Shown: piece by piece, positions 25,021 through 33,575 of the stretch
Numbering within the stretch: position 1 is the stretch's first letter
Layout of the letters: each line of letters starts with the position of its first letter
Assembly (NCBI RefSeq): GCF_004114975.1
Contig: NZ_CP030052.1
Location: 558,001 to 622,000, forward strand
From: Bradyrhizobium guangdongense
GTDB lineage: Bacteria > Pseudomonadota > Alphaproteobacteria > Rhizobiales > Xanthobacteraceae
Length of the DNA stretch: 64,000 bases
Reading direction: 5' to 3'
The notes under the pieces: generated by a model
The model's database searches: none
Told to the model about the DNA's origin: nothing
Seen by the model: only the letters and a program-made list of their open reading frames with translations
Program-made: the position numbers and the translations under genes

Positions 25021-26003
25021 TCGAGGTGCTGTCGGCCGGCGCGCTCGCCACGGTGCAAGATCTCGGCCGCACCGGCGCGCTCAACCTCGGCGTCGGGACA
25101 TCGGGTGCGATGGACCCGTTGGCGCTCGCCGCTGGAAACATCCTGCTGCGCAACGAGGAGAATGCGGCAGCCCTCGAGATACCGCTGTTCCCGTTCCGCG
25201 TCCGCTTCACCCATTCGACGGTGTTCGCCGTGACCGGCGCGGATTGCGCGCCGCGGCTCGACGAGGCGCCAGTGCTACCATGGTGGGCGCACCGCGCCGA
25301 TGCCGGCCAGGTCCTCTCGCTCGCCGTTCCCTCAACTGCGACCTGGCGCGCCAGCCGCGTCTACCTGTGCATCGCGGGCGGGATCGATGTTCCCTCGGTG
25401 CTCGGCTCACGCAGTACCCAGCTGCGCGGCGCCTTCGGCGGGTTAGAGGGCCGTCCGCTGCGCGACGGCGATCGGTTGCCAATTGCCGAGCCCCCCGGTC
25501 GCGCCAAGACAGGCTTCGGCATCACGCCGCCCGGCCTCGCCTTGCCATTGGAGGTGGACGGGTTGACCGCCGTGCGGGTGCTGCCGGCTGCCGAATACGA
25601 TAGCTTCACGCCGTCTTCCCACGAGGCGCTATGGTCCGAGCCTTGGAAGATTACGTCACAGAGCGACCGCTACGGCTATCGTCTCGCCGGCCCCGAACTC
25701 AGGCCGCAGCGACCCATGGAGCTGCGCTCCCACGGCATTGTCCCAGGCGTGATCCAGGTCCCCCACGGCGGCCAGCCGATCATCCAGATGCGCGATGCGC
25801 AGCCATCGGGCGGCTATCCCAAGATCGGCACCGTCATCGACGCCGACCTCTGGCGCCTCGGCCAGGCTCCCATCGGCAGCCGGATTCGTTTCGTGCTGTG
25901 CAGCTGGGACGAGGCGCTGGACGCGTCGGCGGCGACCCGGCGCTGGCTGAGCAACGCCCGCCGATTGGTCGAGCTCTACTGCAACCAGGGAGCGGTGCGA
26001 TGA
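25017..26003 (+). CDS. pxpC: PxpC / KipA-family protein (carboxyltransferase-domain subunit 2)
   Basis: A 328-aa AHS2 (KipA) family protein. It starts IEVLSAGALATVQDLGR and has GTSGAMDPLALAAGN, a SRSTQLRGAFGG-like segment and the strongly conserved IVPGVIQVPHGGQPI and MRDAQPSGGYPKIG motifs. It partners PxpB. In urea carboxylase the homologous region transfers the carboxyl group from biotin to the substrate nitrogen. Overlapped by four bases on both sides, it sits between pxpB and an unusual biotin-carrier-like gene. Confidence 0.88.
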   Translation: MIEVLSAGALATVQDLGRTGALNLGVGTSGAMDPLALAAGNILLRNEENAAALEIPLFPFRVRFTHSTVFAVTGADCAPRLDEAPVLPWWAHRADAGQVLSLAVPSTATWRASRVYLCIAGGIDVPSVLGSRSTQLRGAFGGLEGRPLRDGDRLPIAEPPGRAKTGFGITPPGLALPLEVDGLTAVRVLPAAEYDSFTPSSHEALWSEPWKITSQSDRYGYRLAGPELRPQRPMELRSHGIVPGVIQVPHGGQPIIQMRDAQPSGGYPKIGTVIDADLWRLGQAPIGSRIRFVLCSWDEALDASAATRRWLSNARRLVELYCNQGAVR

Positions 26004-26425
26004 CCAACCCGCTCGACCATGTCGACCAGCTCTGCGCCTTCCTCGCGGCGACCGACATCGGCCTGCTCGAGCTGAAAGGCCCAGCCGGGGTGCTGCGCCT
26101 GCGGCATGACGGCGCCCGAGTCGAAGTCGAAATGATCGAGGCTGCGACGGCGGCGCTGTCTTCTTCCCCCACGCAGATCATTCGGGCACCGGTGCCGGGT
26201 CTCTACCTCGACCGCCATCCATTGCGCTCGCAACCATCGGTCGCCGTCGGCGACGAAGTTGCGGCCGGCACGCCGCTCGCCTTTCTCCAGATCGGACCGC
26301 TCTTGCTTCCGGTCCCGGCCCCGGAGGACGGCATGGTGGTCGAGACGTTCGCCGAGCATGGCGCGACGGTGGGATACGGCGCGCCGCTGATCGGATTGCA
26401 GCCGCACGGGAGTGACGCCGAATGA
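26000..26425 (+). CDS. Biotinyl/lipoyl-domain protein lacking the biotinylation lysine
   Basis: A 141-aa protein with BCCP architecture: an N-terminal helix (VDQLCAFLAATDIGLLELKG), a linker and a C-terminal barrel (IIRAPVPGLYL ... VAVGDEVAAGTPLAFLQIG ... PAPEDGMVVE). Where carriers have E-A-M-K-M it reads G-P-L-L-L-P-V, so no lysine is available for biotin. It may be a structural or regulatory partner of the carboxylase or a degenerate duplicate of the gene at 22567. Overlaps with pxpC and pxpA (four bases each) suggest it is still expressed. Confidence 0.8.
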   Translation: MTNPLDHVDQLCAFLAATDIGLLELKGPAGVLRLRHDGARVEVEMIEAATAALSSSPTQIIRAPVPGLYLDRHPLRSQPSVAVGDEVAAGTPLAFLQIGPLLLPVPAPEDGMVVETFAEHGATVGYGAPLIGLQPHGSDAE

Positions 26426-27213
26426 AGATCGATCTCAATGCGGATCTGGGCGAGGGCTACGGTCCCTGGTCCATGGGCGACGACGACGCTCTGCTCGGCC
26501 TCGTCTCGTCGGCCAACATCGCCTGCGGCTTTCACGCGGGCGACCCGCTGATCATGCAGCGCACCGTGGAATCGGCAAAGGCGCGGGGTGTCGATGTCGG
26601 CGCCCATGTCGGCTTCCCGGATCGCCAGGGCTTCGGCCGCCGGGCGATGCACATCGATCCTACCGAGCTCGCGGCGATGGTCACCTATCAGCTCGGCGCG
26701 CTTGCAGGGATCGTCCGCGCAGCCGGTTACCGCATGACCCACATGAGTTTCCACGGCGCCTTGGGCAACATGGTGGCCGCCAACGCCAAACTCGCCGAAC
26801 CGCTGGTCCGCGCTGTCGCCGCCTTCGATCGAGAGCTCCTCATCGTATCGTCGACCAGCCGCGCCATCGAGGGGGCGGCGGCGGCCTGCGGCCTGCGCGT
26901 CGCCACCACTTTCCTCGCGGATCGCGCCTACGACGATGACGGACTGCTCGTGCCACGGGGCACGGCCGGCGCGGTCATTCACGACCCGGCGCTCGTGCTC
27001 GAACGGGTGCAGCGCCTGCTCTGCGACGGCGTCGTCATCACCGCGACCGGCCGGGCGCTGCCGATGCAGGCCACATCGATCCTGCTGCATGGCGACACCC
27101 CGGGCGCGGTCGAGTTCGCCCGGACGATCCGTGCGGCGATCGAGACCGCCGGTGGCGAGATCGCGCCGGTGTCGCACCTGATCGCCGGCGGCCCCGGGCG
27201 TGGCCCATCATAA
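26422..27213 (+). CDS. pxpA: PxpA / LamB-YcsF family hydrolase subunit
   Basis: A 263-aa TIM-barrel-type protein beginning KIDLNADLGEGYGPWSMGDD with SANIACGFHAGDP, the GVDVGAHVGFPDRQGFGRR segment and RALPMQATSILLHGD, all hallmarks of LamB/YcsF. PxpA acts with PxpBC in 5-oxoproline hydrolysis to glutamate. Here the complex may also include the biotin subunits encoded upstream. The gene overlaps the preceding carrier-like gene and ends the tightly coupled five-gene block. Confidence 0.9.
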   Translation: MKIDLNADLGEGYGPWSMGDDDALLGLVSSANIACGFHAGDPLIMQRTVESAKARGVDVGAHVGFPDRQGFGRRAMHIDPTELAAMVTYQLGALAGIVRAAGYRMTHMSFHGALGNMVAANAKLAEPLVRAVAAFDRELLIVSSTSRAIEGAAAACGLRVATTFLADRAYDDDGLLVPRGTAGAVIHDPALVLERVQRLLCDGVVITATGRALPMQATSILLHGDTPGAVEFARTIRAAIETAGGEIAPVSHLIAGGPGRGPS

Positions 27214-27296
27214 GCGCCCCTTATCCCGCCAAAGTGATTCCATCTTGGCGGCGGAACTGCTCCGTCGGTAGCCTCTGGAGAACAGCGAGGACTCAG

Positions 27297-28064
27297 ATGC
27301 CATTTTCCGACTACAGGACGGCTCTCGTCACCGGCGCCTCGTCAGGCATCGGCCTCGCCGTCGTCGAGCGCCTGGCGCGCGAGGGACTGCAGGTGCACGC
27401 GTTGGCGCGTAGCGCCGATCCACTGAAGGCGCTGGCAGATCGCACCGGCTGCATTCCCCATGCCGTCGACGTTCGCGATCTGCCTGCGCTTACCAAGCTC
27501 GCCGGCAGCGTCGAATTCGACGTTCTCGTCAACTGCGCCGGCGTCGACCGGCCCAAGAAATTCCTGCAGGCGGATGCCGAGGATATCGAGCTACTGCTCG
27601 GCGTGAATCTGGGGGCCGTCCTGCATCTGTGCCGCCTCGTCGTGCCCGGCATGGTGGCGCGCGACCGCGGTCACGTCGTGAACATCACTTCAATCGCCGG
27701 CGCCTATAATTTCGGCGGCAACTCGACCTACCACGCCACCAAGGCGGCGGTCAGCATGCTGTCCCGTCAGCTCCGGATCGATGCCTTCGGCAAGCGTGTT
27801 CGCATCACCGAGATCTGCCCGGGGCGGGTCGAGACCGATATCTTCGCTCACGTCCACGGCGACTCCGCCGCGACCCGCGCTGCCTTCATCGACGGATTCG
27901 AGCTGCCCAAACCGGAGGACATCGCCGACACGATCGCTTTCGCCATTGCCGCGCCAGTGGCGGTAAACATCGGCCATATCGAGATCACACCGACCCTGCA
28001 GGTGCCGGGCGGACTGTCGACGGTCCGTCCCGAGCACCCCGCCAGCCCTCCAGCCGTCACCTAG
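27297..28064 (+). CDS. SDR-family oxidoreductase
   Basis: A 255-aa short-chain dehydrogenase. The cofactor motif is TGASSGIGLAVVERL, followed by NCAGVDRPKK in the NAG position, and the active site S-Y-x3-K is ITSIAG ... STYHATKAA. Arg in place of the Asp after the second strand (ALARSAD) suggests NADP(H). ATG 27297, with GAGG upstream, is preferred over the long N-terminal extension that starts at 27234. The sequence resembles YdfG/serine-dehydrogenase-type SDRs. It lies 83 bases after pxpA and 13 bases before the ABC transporter genes. Confidence 0.85.
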   Translation: MPFSDYRTALVTGASSGIGLAVVERLAREGLQVHALARSADPLKALADRTGCIPHAVDVRDLPALTKLAGSVEFDVLVNCAGVDRPKKFLQADAEDIELLLGVNLGAVLHLCRLVVPGMVARDRGHVVNITSIAGAYNFGGNSTYHATKAAVSMLSRQLRIDAFGKRVRITEICPGRVETDIFAHVHGDSAATRAAFIDGFELPKPEDIADTIAFAIAAPVAVNIGHIEITPTLQVPGGLSTVRPEHPASPPAVT

Positions 28065-28077
28065 AGCGGAGGGTGCG

Positions 28078-28779
28078 ATGAAGGGCTTCGACCTCATGGC
28101 GATCCTGCTGAACCCCGAGTTCAGCCGCATGCTCGTCCACGGGGTGAAGATGACCTTCATCATCTTCGCAGGCTCCTGGCTGCTCGCCATGAGCCTCGGT
28201 ATCACCCTCCTTGCAATTCGAATGCTGCCGGGCCGGATCGCCGACGCCCTGGTCGAGGCCTACGTTGCCTATCACCGCAACGTGCCGACACTGGTGCAGC
28301 TGATGCTCTGGTATTTCGGTGTCTCCAGCCTGCTGCCCGAGCGGCTCCAGGTCTGGCTGTCCGATCAGAACGGCGAGGCAATCTTCGCGGTGATCGCGCT
28401 CGGACTGTGTCAGGCCGCATATTTCAGCGAAGACCATCGGTCGGGCTTGCGCGCCGTGCCCAAGGGCCAGTGGGAGGCCGCTCGCGCGCTGGGTCACAGC
28501 TATCTCGGCGCGATGACTTACATCCTGCTGCCGCAGGCGGTCCGAAATGCGATGCCGGCGCTGGTGAACCACACGGTGTCGCTGTTCAAGAACAGCAGTC
28601 TTGCCATGGCGATCGGCGTCACCGAGCTCACGCATGCGGTGAAGGAGGTCGAAAACCAGAGCTTCCGCGCTTTCGAGACCTACCTGATCGCGACCGTCTT
28701 CTACCTCGTGTGCTCGCTGCTCCTGATGTGGCTTGGCTATTATTTCGAGCGGCGCAGCCGCATGGCGGGAGCGCTCTGA
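28078..28779 (+). CDS. Polar amino acid ABC transporter permease 1
   Basis: A 233-aa HisM-type inner-membrane permease with about five helices and the cytoplasmic EAA-like loop [22 protein letters not shown] (about residues 121-142), followed by LPQAVRNAMPALVNH, characteristic of the His/Glu/Gln/aspartate family. It pairs with the next gene. The cluster context points to uptake of a glutamate-like or cyclic amino compound; substrate is inferred. Confidence 0.9.
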   Translation: MKGFDLMAILLNPEFSRMLVHGVKMTFIIFAGSWLLAMSLGITLLAIRMLPGRIADALVEAYVAYHRNVPTLVQLMLWYFGVSSLLPERLQVWLSDQNGEAIFAVIALGLCQAAYFSEDHRSGLRAVPKGQWEAARALGHSYLGAMTYILLPQAVRNAMPALVNHTVSLFKNSSLAMAIGVTELTHAVKEVENQSFRAFETYLIATVFYLVCSLLLMWLGYYFERRSRMAGAL

Positions 28780-28780
28780 C

Positions 28781-29533
28781 ATGACGCTCCTGTTCAACAT
28801 GATAGGCATCGTCAGCGACAACTGGCTGCTGCTGCTGGTCGGCCAGTTTCCGAACGGCCCGCTCGGCGGGATCGCCGCGACCCTGATCCTGTCGATTCTT
28901 GGAATTGCGCTGGCATTCCCGCTCAGCGTGGCGATGGCGCTCGCGCGTCTATCGCCTTGGCCCGTGCTGCGCTGGCCGGCGACGGCGCTGGTCTATGTCG
29001 TGCGCGGCGTTCCGCTGCTGCTGATCATCCTCTGGGTCTATTTCCTGCTGCCGCTCCTGATCGGCGAGAGCGTTCCCGGCTTCGTGACCATGCTCGCCAC
29101 CTTGGTCATCTACGAGGGGGCCTTTCTCAGTGAGATCGTGCGAGCCGGAATCACGGCATTGCCGCGAGGGCAGATGGACGCGGCGCGGGCGCTCGGCCAC
29201 AGCCACCTCGGCGCGATGCGCTACGTGATCCTGCCGCAGGCGCTGTTCAACATGATCCCGAGCATCATCAGCCAGTTCGTCTCCACCATCAAAGAGACGA
29301 CGTTGGGCTACATCATCAACGTGCCAGAGCTGACCTTCGCGGCGGGACAGATCAACAACCGGCTTCTGACCAAGCCGTTCGAAGTCTACTTCATACTCGC
29401 CATCATCTATTTCGTCGTCTGCTGGACTCTCACTAAGCTGGCCAGCACGCTCGAACGTCGGATTGCCGTTCGGCGCGCCAGGTCGATGGATGGTGCTGCA
29501 GCGCCGGCTTTGGCAGCCGCATCGAGGACATGA
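28781..29533 (+). CDS. Polar amino acid ABC transporter permease 2
   Basis: A 250-aa permease starting at ATG 28781, one base after the previous stop. It has a hydrophobic N-terminal half, the HisMQ signature [22 protein letters not shown] and [17 protein letters not shown]. The frame could open at 28733 inside the previous gene, but that extension is not family-like. It forms a heterodimer with permease 1. Its stop overlaps the start of the ATPase gene (ATGA, 29530-29533). Confidence 0.9.
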   Translation: MTLLFNMIGIVSDNWLLLLVGQFPNGPLGGIAATLILSILGIALAFPLSVAMALARLSPWPVLRWPATALVYVVRGVPLLLIILWVYFLLPLLIGESVPGFVTMLATLVIYEGAFLSEIVRAGITALPRGQMDAARALGHSHLGAMRYVILPQALFNMIPSIISQFVSTIKETTLGYIINVPELTFAAGQINNRLLTKPFEVYFILAIIYFVVCWTLTKLASTLERRIAVRRARSMDGAAAPALAAASRT

Positions 29534-30306
29534 TCATGTCAAACCAGGCCTCGAACAGTACGGCAACTCCGATGATTGAATTCATTGGCATCAACAAGTT
29601 CTACGGTTCGCTGCCCGCCCTCGTCGACATCAACGCGGAGGTGAAAAAGGGCGAGGTGGTCGTGGTATGTGGCCCCTCGGGCTCTGGCAAGTCGACGCTC
29701 ATCCGCACCGTCAACCGGCTTGAGGAGATCCAATCCGGAGTGCTGCGCTTCGACGGACAGAATGTTCATGCGAAGATTAGCAGCTTGGCAATGAACCACC
29801 TGCGCAGCCGTATCGGCTTCGTTTTCCAGAGTTTCAATCTGTTTCCACACCTCAGCGTGCTGGACAATGTGATGCTGTCGCCTGTGAAGGTGAACGGCAT
29901 CAAACGGAGCAAGGCAAGGGAGATCGCGCTTCAGTTGCTCGACCGGGTAGGCCTTTCCAGCAAGGCGCAGAACTATCCGGCGCAGCTGTCCGGCGGCCAG
30001 CAGCAGCGTGTCGCGATCGCGCGAGCGCTGGCCATGGAGCCGCCGGCGATGCTGTTCGATGAGCCGACCAGCGCGCTCGACCCGGAGATGGTCGGCGAAG
30101 TTCTGGCGGTGATGCGGGGACTTGCTCGCGATGGCATGACCATGATGTGCGTCACCCATGAGATGAATTTCGCACGCGATGTCGCTGATCGTGTCTGGTT
30201 CATGGATGCCGGGCGCCTGCTGGAATCGGCGTCGCCGAGCGCGTTCTTCGGCTCGCCGCAGCATCCGCGTGCGCAGCGCTTTTTGTCGGATCTGCGGGCA
30301 CGATGA
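29530..30306 (+). CDS. Polar amino acid ABC transporter ATPase (GlnQ-like)
   Basis: A 258-aa ATPase with Walker [11 protein letters not shown]-loop [11 protein letters not shown], signature [15 protein letters not shown], Walker [15 protein letters not shown] and switch His in CVTHEMNFA. It energises import through the two upstream permeases. ATG 29530 overlaps the permease stop; ATG 29536 would remove two residues and is equally possible. Confidence 0.93.
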   Translation: MIMSNQASNSTATPMIEFIGINKFYGSLPALVDINAEVKKGEVVVVCGPSGSGKSTLIRTVNRLEEIQSGVLRFDGQNVHAKISSLAMNHLRSRIGFVFQSFNLFPHLSVLDNVMLSPVKVNGIKRSKAREIALQLLDRVGLSSKAQNYPAQLSGGQQQRVAIARALAMEPPAMLFDEPTSALDPEMVGEVLAVMRGLARDGMTMMCVTHEMNFARDVADRVWFMDAGRLLESASPSAFFGSPQHPRAQRFLSDLRAR

Positions 30307-30342
30307 CAACGCCTGCCATCATTGCAAAACAGGGAGTTCGAA

Positions 30343-31206
30343 ATGTCGATCGGGATCGGGACTAAGACTGGAAAATGCGTGCTCCGCGCCGCCATCGTTG
30401 CCACGGGCCTGAGTTGCTTTGCCAGCGTGGCCATGGCTGATCAGCTGGCCGATATCATGCAGCGCAAAGAGCTGCGCTGCGGCACCTTCGCCGACGTACC
30501 CCCGTTTGCCGCGCCCGATCCGAAAACGCGGGAGATGGTTGGCTTTGATGTCGACCTCTGCAGAGCCATTGCCAAGCGCTGGGGCGTCGAGGCGAAGATC
30601 AGCCCGCTCTCGGTCGAGGCGCGGGTGCCCGAGGTCAAGCTCGGCCGCGTCGACATCACAGTCGCCAATCTCGCCTATACGCTGGGCCGCGCCGAGCAGA
30701 TCCAGTTCTCCGACCCCTATTATCTCGCCAAGGAGATGTTGGCGGTGAAGGCTTCGGATCCAGGAACCAAGAAGGCCGACTTCAAAGGTAAACGTCTGGC
30801 TTCGACCAAGGGCTCGACCTCCGAGCTCGCGATCAAGCTGAATGAGTCGGATCCCCTCACTTTCGTCGACACCGGCTCGGCTTTCATGGCCGTCCAGCAG
30901 AACAAGGCGGTCGGAATGGTGGCCAATACCATGACCATCACCAAGCTCGTCAACGAATCGAAGTCCGCTGGCCAACCGCTGAAGATGATCGATGAGCCCA
31001 TGGTCTTGCAACCGATCGGCATCGGCATGAAGAAGGACGAGCCGGCGCTGCTCGCCAAGATCAACGAGACACTGCTCGCACTCGACCAGGCAGGTGAGAT
31101 CAACCAGCTCTGGGACAAGTGGCTCGGCCCGAACACCGAGTTCAAGATGACCCGCACCGACAAAGTCGTGCCGCTCGGCCAACTTAAGTTCACGCCGTTG
31201 CCGTAA
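30343..31206 (+). CDS. Polar amino acid ABC transporter substrate-binding protein
   Basis: A 287-aa periplasmic protein of SBP family 3. The signal peptide runs to about residue 33 (VASVAMA-type end, ASVAMADQ). The mature part has LRCGTFADVPPFAAPD, MVGFDVDLCRAIAKRWG and FSDPYYLAKEMLAVK, standard for glutamate/aspartate/cystine binders. ATG 30343 has AGGGAG at 30331-30336; an upstream ATG at 30322 is a less likely start. It completes the operon. Confidence 0.92.
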   Translation: MSIGIGTKTGKCVLRAAIVATGLSCFASVAMADQLADIMQRKELRCGTFADVPPFAAPDPKTREMVGFDVDLCRAIAKRWGVEAKISPLSVEARVPEVKLGRVDITVANLAYTLGRAEQIQFSDPYYLAKEMLAVKASDPGTKKADFKGKRLASTKGSTSELAIKLNESDPLTFVDTGSAFMAVQQNKAVGMVANTMTITKLVNESKSAGQPLKMIDEPMVLQPIGIGMKKDEPALLAKINETLLALDQAGEINQLWDKWLGPNTEFKMTRTDKVVPLGQLKFTPLP

Positions 31207-31381
31207 CCGGTGCACCGGGGCACACCTCCAAGAACCGGCCCGGACAGACTTGGTGGTTGAAACGGCGTCGGCTCCTGGACGCGGTGGGTCAATGCCTGGT
31301 CGACGTGCAATAAAACATTGGAAGAAGTCGAGAAAAAAGCGCGATGGGTTGAATCGTCATGGCGCTTTAGCTCTTTGTTTG

Positions 31382-31426
31382 AGCATGAGTTTTGGGAAAA
31401 CCGCTTCACACTTTTCCGGATCTTGC
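31382..31426. repeat. Imperfect inverted repeat of a Bradyrhizobium-type dispersed family
   Basis: The arms AGCATGAGTTTTGGGAAAA and TTTTCCGGATCTTGCT can pair imperfectly around CCGCTTCACAC. I recognise the AGCATGAT..GGAAAACCG..TTCCGGATCATGCT type as a very common intergenic hairpin in Bradyrhizobium genomes; this copy is degenerate. It ends two bases before the cbbR stop codon and could act as a bidirectional transcription end between the convergent ABC transporter and cbbR genes. Confidence 0.6.
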
Positions 31427-31427
31427 T

Positions 31428-32345
31428 TTAGCGCCCGCCGAGTTCAGGTAGGTACGGCAAATAATTCGACCCTTCAGAGCCAAGAAAATCGAACATAGCC
31501 TGCGCCGGCGGCAGCAGGACCTTGTCACTGCGGCGGATCACGTACCATTGCCGCACGATTGGTAGGCCCGCGACGTCGAGCACGACGAGGCGGCCCTCGC
31601 CGAGCTCGTGCGCGACGGTGTGCGCCGAGATGAAGGCGATGCCGAGCCCGGCGATAACAGCCTGCTTGATGGTCTCGTTGCTGCTCATCTCCATGCCGAT
31701 GATTGGCTCGAGATCCGATTTCTGGAACATGCCCTCCATTAGTGTTCGCGTGCCCGAGCCCGGCTCGCGAGTGAGAAAGGTCTCGTGCACAAGGTCGGTC
31801 AGACTGAGTCCTCGGTCCTTTTCCAGCCAATGTCCCCTGCGGGCGACGATGATGTGCGGATTGCGGCCGAGCTGGCGCACGTCGACGTGGACGTCGGCGG
31901 GTGGCCGGCCCATCACCGCGAAGTCGAGATCATAACCGTGCATGGCTGCGCGGATCTCATCGCGATTGCCAATCGTCAGCTTGATCTCGATCTTGGGGTA
32001 GCGCTTGGAGAACGCCGCGATCGCATGCGGCACGAAATATTTAGCGGTCGAGACCGCACCGAGATGCACCGCGCCGCCGCTCCGTCCGGCGAGCAGGTCG
32101 AGCGCGCCCTGGCAGTCCGCGATCGCGGCCTCGACCCGCTCGGCCAGCGCCAACACTTCCTTGCCCGCCGCGGTCAGCTGCATGCCGTCGCCGGTCCGCT
32201 GCACCAAGGGCAGGCCGGCGAGGTCCTGAAGTTGCCGCAGCTGCTGGGTCACGGCCGGCTGGGTCAGCCCAAGATGGCCGGAGGCCGCCGTCACGCTGCC
32301 CTTGGCCGACAGCGCCGCGAGCGAGCGCAGCTGCCTGATCGTCAG
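31428..32345 (-). CDS. cbbR: LysR-family regulator CbbR (start codon abnormal)
   Basis: Activator of the divergent Calvin-cycle operon. The frame encodes RHLTIRQLRSLAALSAKG then VTAASGHLGLTQPAVTQQLRQLQ, the LysR winged helix of CbbR proteins, followed by a full effector domain (GAVSTAKYFVPHAIAAF, REPGSGTRTLMEG, ETIKQAVIAGLGIAFIS). The reading frame is open to 32375, but no ATG, GTG or TTG precedes the helix-turn-helix. The first GTG (32294) would delete the first DNA-binding helix, so I place the start at CTG 32345, the nearest plausible initiator. Either it uses CTG or the start is mutated. Confidence 0.82.
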   Translation of the reverse strand: MTIRQLRSLAALSAKGSVTAASGHLGLTQPAVTQQLRQLQDLAGLPLVQRTGDGMQLTAAGKEVLALAERVEAAIADCQGALDLLAGRSGGAVHLGAVSTAKYFVPHAIAAFSKRYPKIEIKLTIGNRDEIRAAMHGYDLDFAVMGRPPADVHVDVRQLGRNPHIIVARRGHWLEKDRGLSLTDLVHETFLTREPGSGTRTLMEGMFQKSDLEPIIGMEMSSNETIKQAVIAGLGIAFISAHTVAHELGEGRLVVLDVAGLPIVRQWYVIRRSDKVLLPPAQAMFDFLGSEGSNYLPYLPELGGR

Positions 32346-32379
32346 ATGCCGGAGCTGTGCAGCCGCCTGTCCGGGTCAA

Positions 32380-32430
32380 TTATAAGAAAATTCTTTGGTG
32401 CTCATTACGAATAGAAATTTTCCTTATTAA
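32380..32430. promoter_or_regulatory. Dyad in the cbbR-cbbF intergenic region, probable CbbR target
   Basis: TTATAAGAAAATTC (32380-32393) and GAAATTTTCCTTATTAA (32414-32430) form an interrupted, AT-rich inverted repeat in otherwise GC-rich DNA, placed 96-146 bases before the cbbF ATG and directly upstream of cbbR. LysR proteins bind such dyads with T-N11-A character, so this is the expected CbbR operator and promoter zone. The exact bases contacted cannot be read from one sequence. Confidence 0.5.
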
Positions 32431-32525
32431 TCTGTCCCTGTCAATCTCCTGGTGCTGGGACTGACCGCGACCGACCTTCAGAGGGGAGGGCATGGCTGCG
32501 GCGCCGGCCAAGGGGATGGACGCAG

Positions 32526-33563
32526 ATGACTGGGCAACTCAGGCTGGACGATCACCTTCAACGGTATTCCGAGACCGCGCCGCATGCGCTGGCCGTGGCG
32601 GCCGCAGTCGATGCCATCGCGGCGGCGGCCATCGAAATCGCCGACCTCATCGCGTCAGGTGATCTCGCTGACGCCTCTGGCCTGACCACGGAGCGCAACA
32701 GCGACGGCGACATCCAGCGCGACCTCGATGTCCAGGCCGATGCGATCCTGCGCCGCTGCCTCAGCAAGCTGCCGATCGCGGCGCTGGCGTCGGAGGAGAT
32801 GCGCGAACCCCAGATCGGCGACCGCGAGGGCCGCGTCTGCATCGCGATCGATCCGCTCGACGGATCCTCCAACATCGACATCAACATGACGGTGGGGACG
32901 ATCTTCTCGATCCTGCCGGCACCCGACGACCTCTCGCTCGCCTTTCACCAGCGCGGATCAGTGCAGCTTGCGGCGGGCTTCGTCACCTACGGGCCGCAGA
33001 CCTCGCTGGTGTTGACGCTCGGCGAAGGCGTCGACATCTTCACGCTCGATCACAAGGCCGGCTGCTTCCGTCTCGCCCGCAGCGGCGTGCAGATCTCCGA
33101 GGCCTGCGAGGAGTTCGCGATCAACGCCTCGAACCGTCGGCACTGGGATCCGCCGGTGCGCGCCTTCATCGACGAATGCCTCGCAGGCGTCGAAGGCCCC
33201 GCCAACCATGATTTCAACATGCGGTGGGTCGGCTCGCTGGTTGCCGAGGCCTACCGAATCCTCACCCGCGGCGGCGTCTTCCTCTACCCTTCGGACGCGC
33301 GCCCCGGCTACGGCGAGGGCCGCCTGCGCCTGACTTACGAGGCGCATCCGATGGCCATGATCATCGAGCAGGCCGGCGGCTCCGCCTCCACGGGACGCGA
33401 GCGCATCCTCGACCTCTCCGCGCAGAGCCTGCATCAGCGCGTGCCCCTGATCATGGGCTCGAGCAACGAGGTGCGGCGCGTCGAGGAGCTTCATTGCGAT
33501 CCAGTGCTGGTCGCCAGCGTCTCTGCGCCGCTGTTCGCGCGGCGCGGATTCTTCCGGCTCTGA
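32526..33563 (+). CDS. cbbF: Class I fructose-1,6-bisphosphatase
   Basis: A 345-aa FBPase I. The metal and substrate motif [24 protein letters not shown] is intact and the C-terminal GGVFLYPSD and [21 protein letters not shown] region is standard. It regenerates fructose-6-phosphate, and often acts on sedoheptulose-1,7-bisphosphate in autotrophs. First gene of the cbb operon; start ATG 32526 has AAGGGGA about nine bases upstream. Phosphoribulokinase follows after 12 bases. Confidence 0.95.
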   Translation: MTGQLRLDDHLQRYSETAPHALAVAAAVDAIAAAAIEIADLIASGDLADASGLTTERNSDGDIQRDLDVQADAILRRCLSKLPIAALASEEMREPQIGDREGRVCIAIDPLDGSSNIDINMTVGTIFSILPAPDDLSLAFHQRGSVQLAAGFVTYGPQTSLVLTLGEGVDIFTLDHKAGCFRLARSGVQISEACEEFAINASNRRHWDPPVRAFIDECLAGVEGPANHDFNMRWVGSLVAEAYRILTRGGVFLYPSDARPGYGEGRLRLTYEAHPMAMIIEQAGGSASTGRERILDLSAQSLHQRVPLIMGSSNEVRRVEELHCDPVLVASVSAPLFARRGFFRL

Positions 33564-33575
33564 GCGAGGTGTCCC

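Noticed and set aside
32492..32525. Alternative ATG with a strong GAGGGGAGGG ribosome site 34 bases before cbbF
   Set aside because: It is out of frame with FBPase and the following reading is not protein-like; kept only as a possible leader start.
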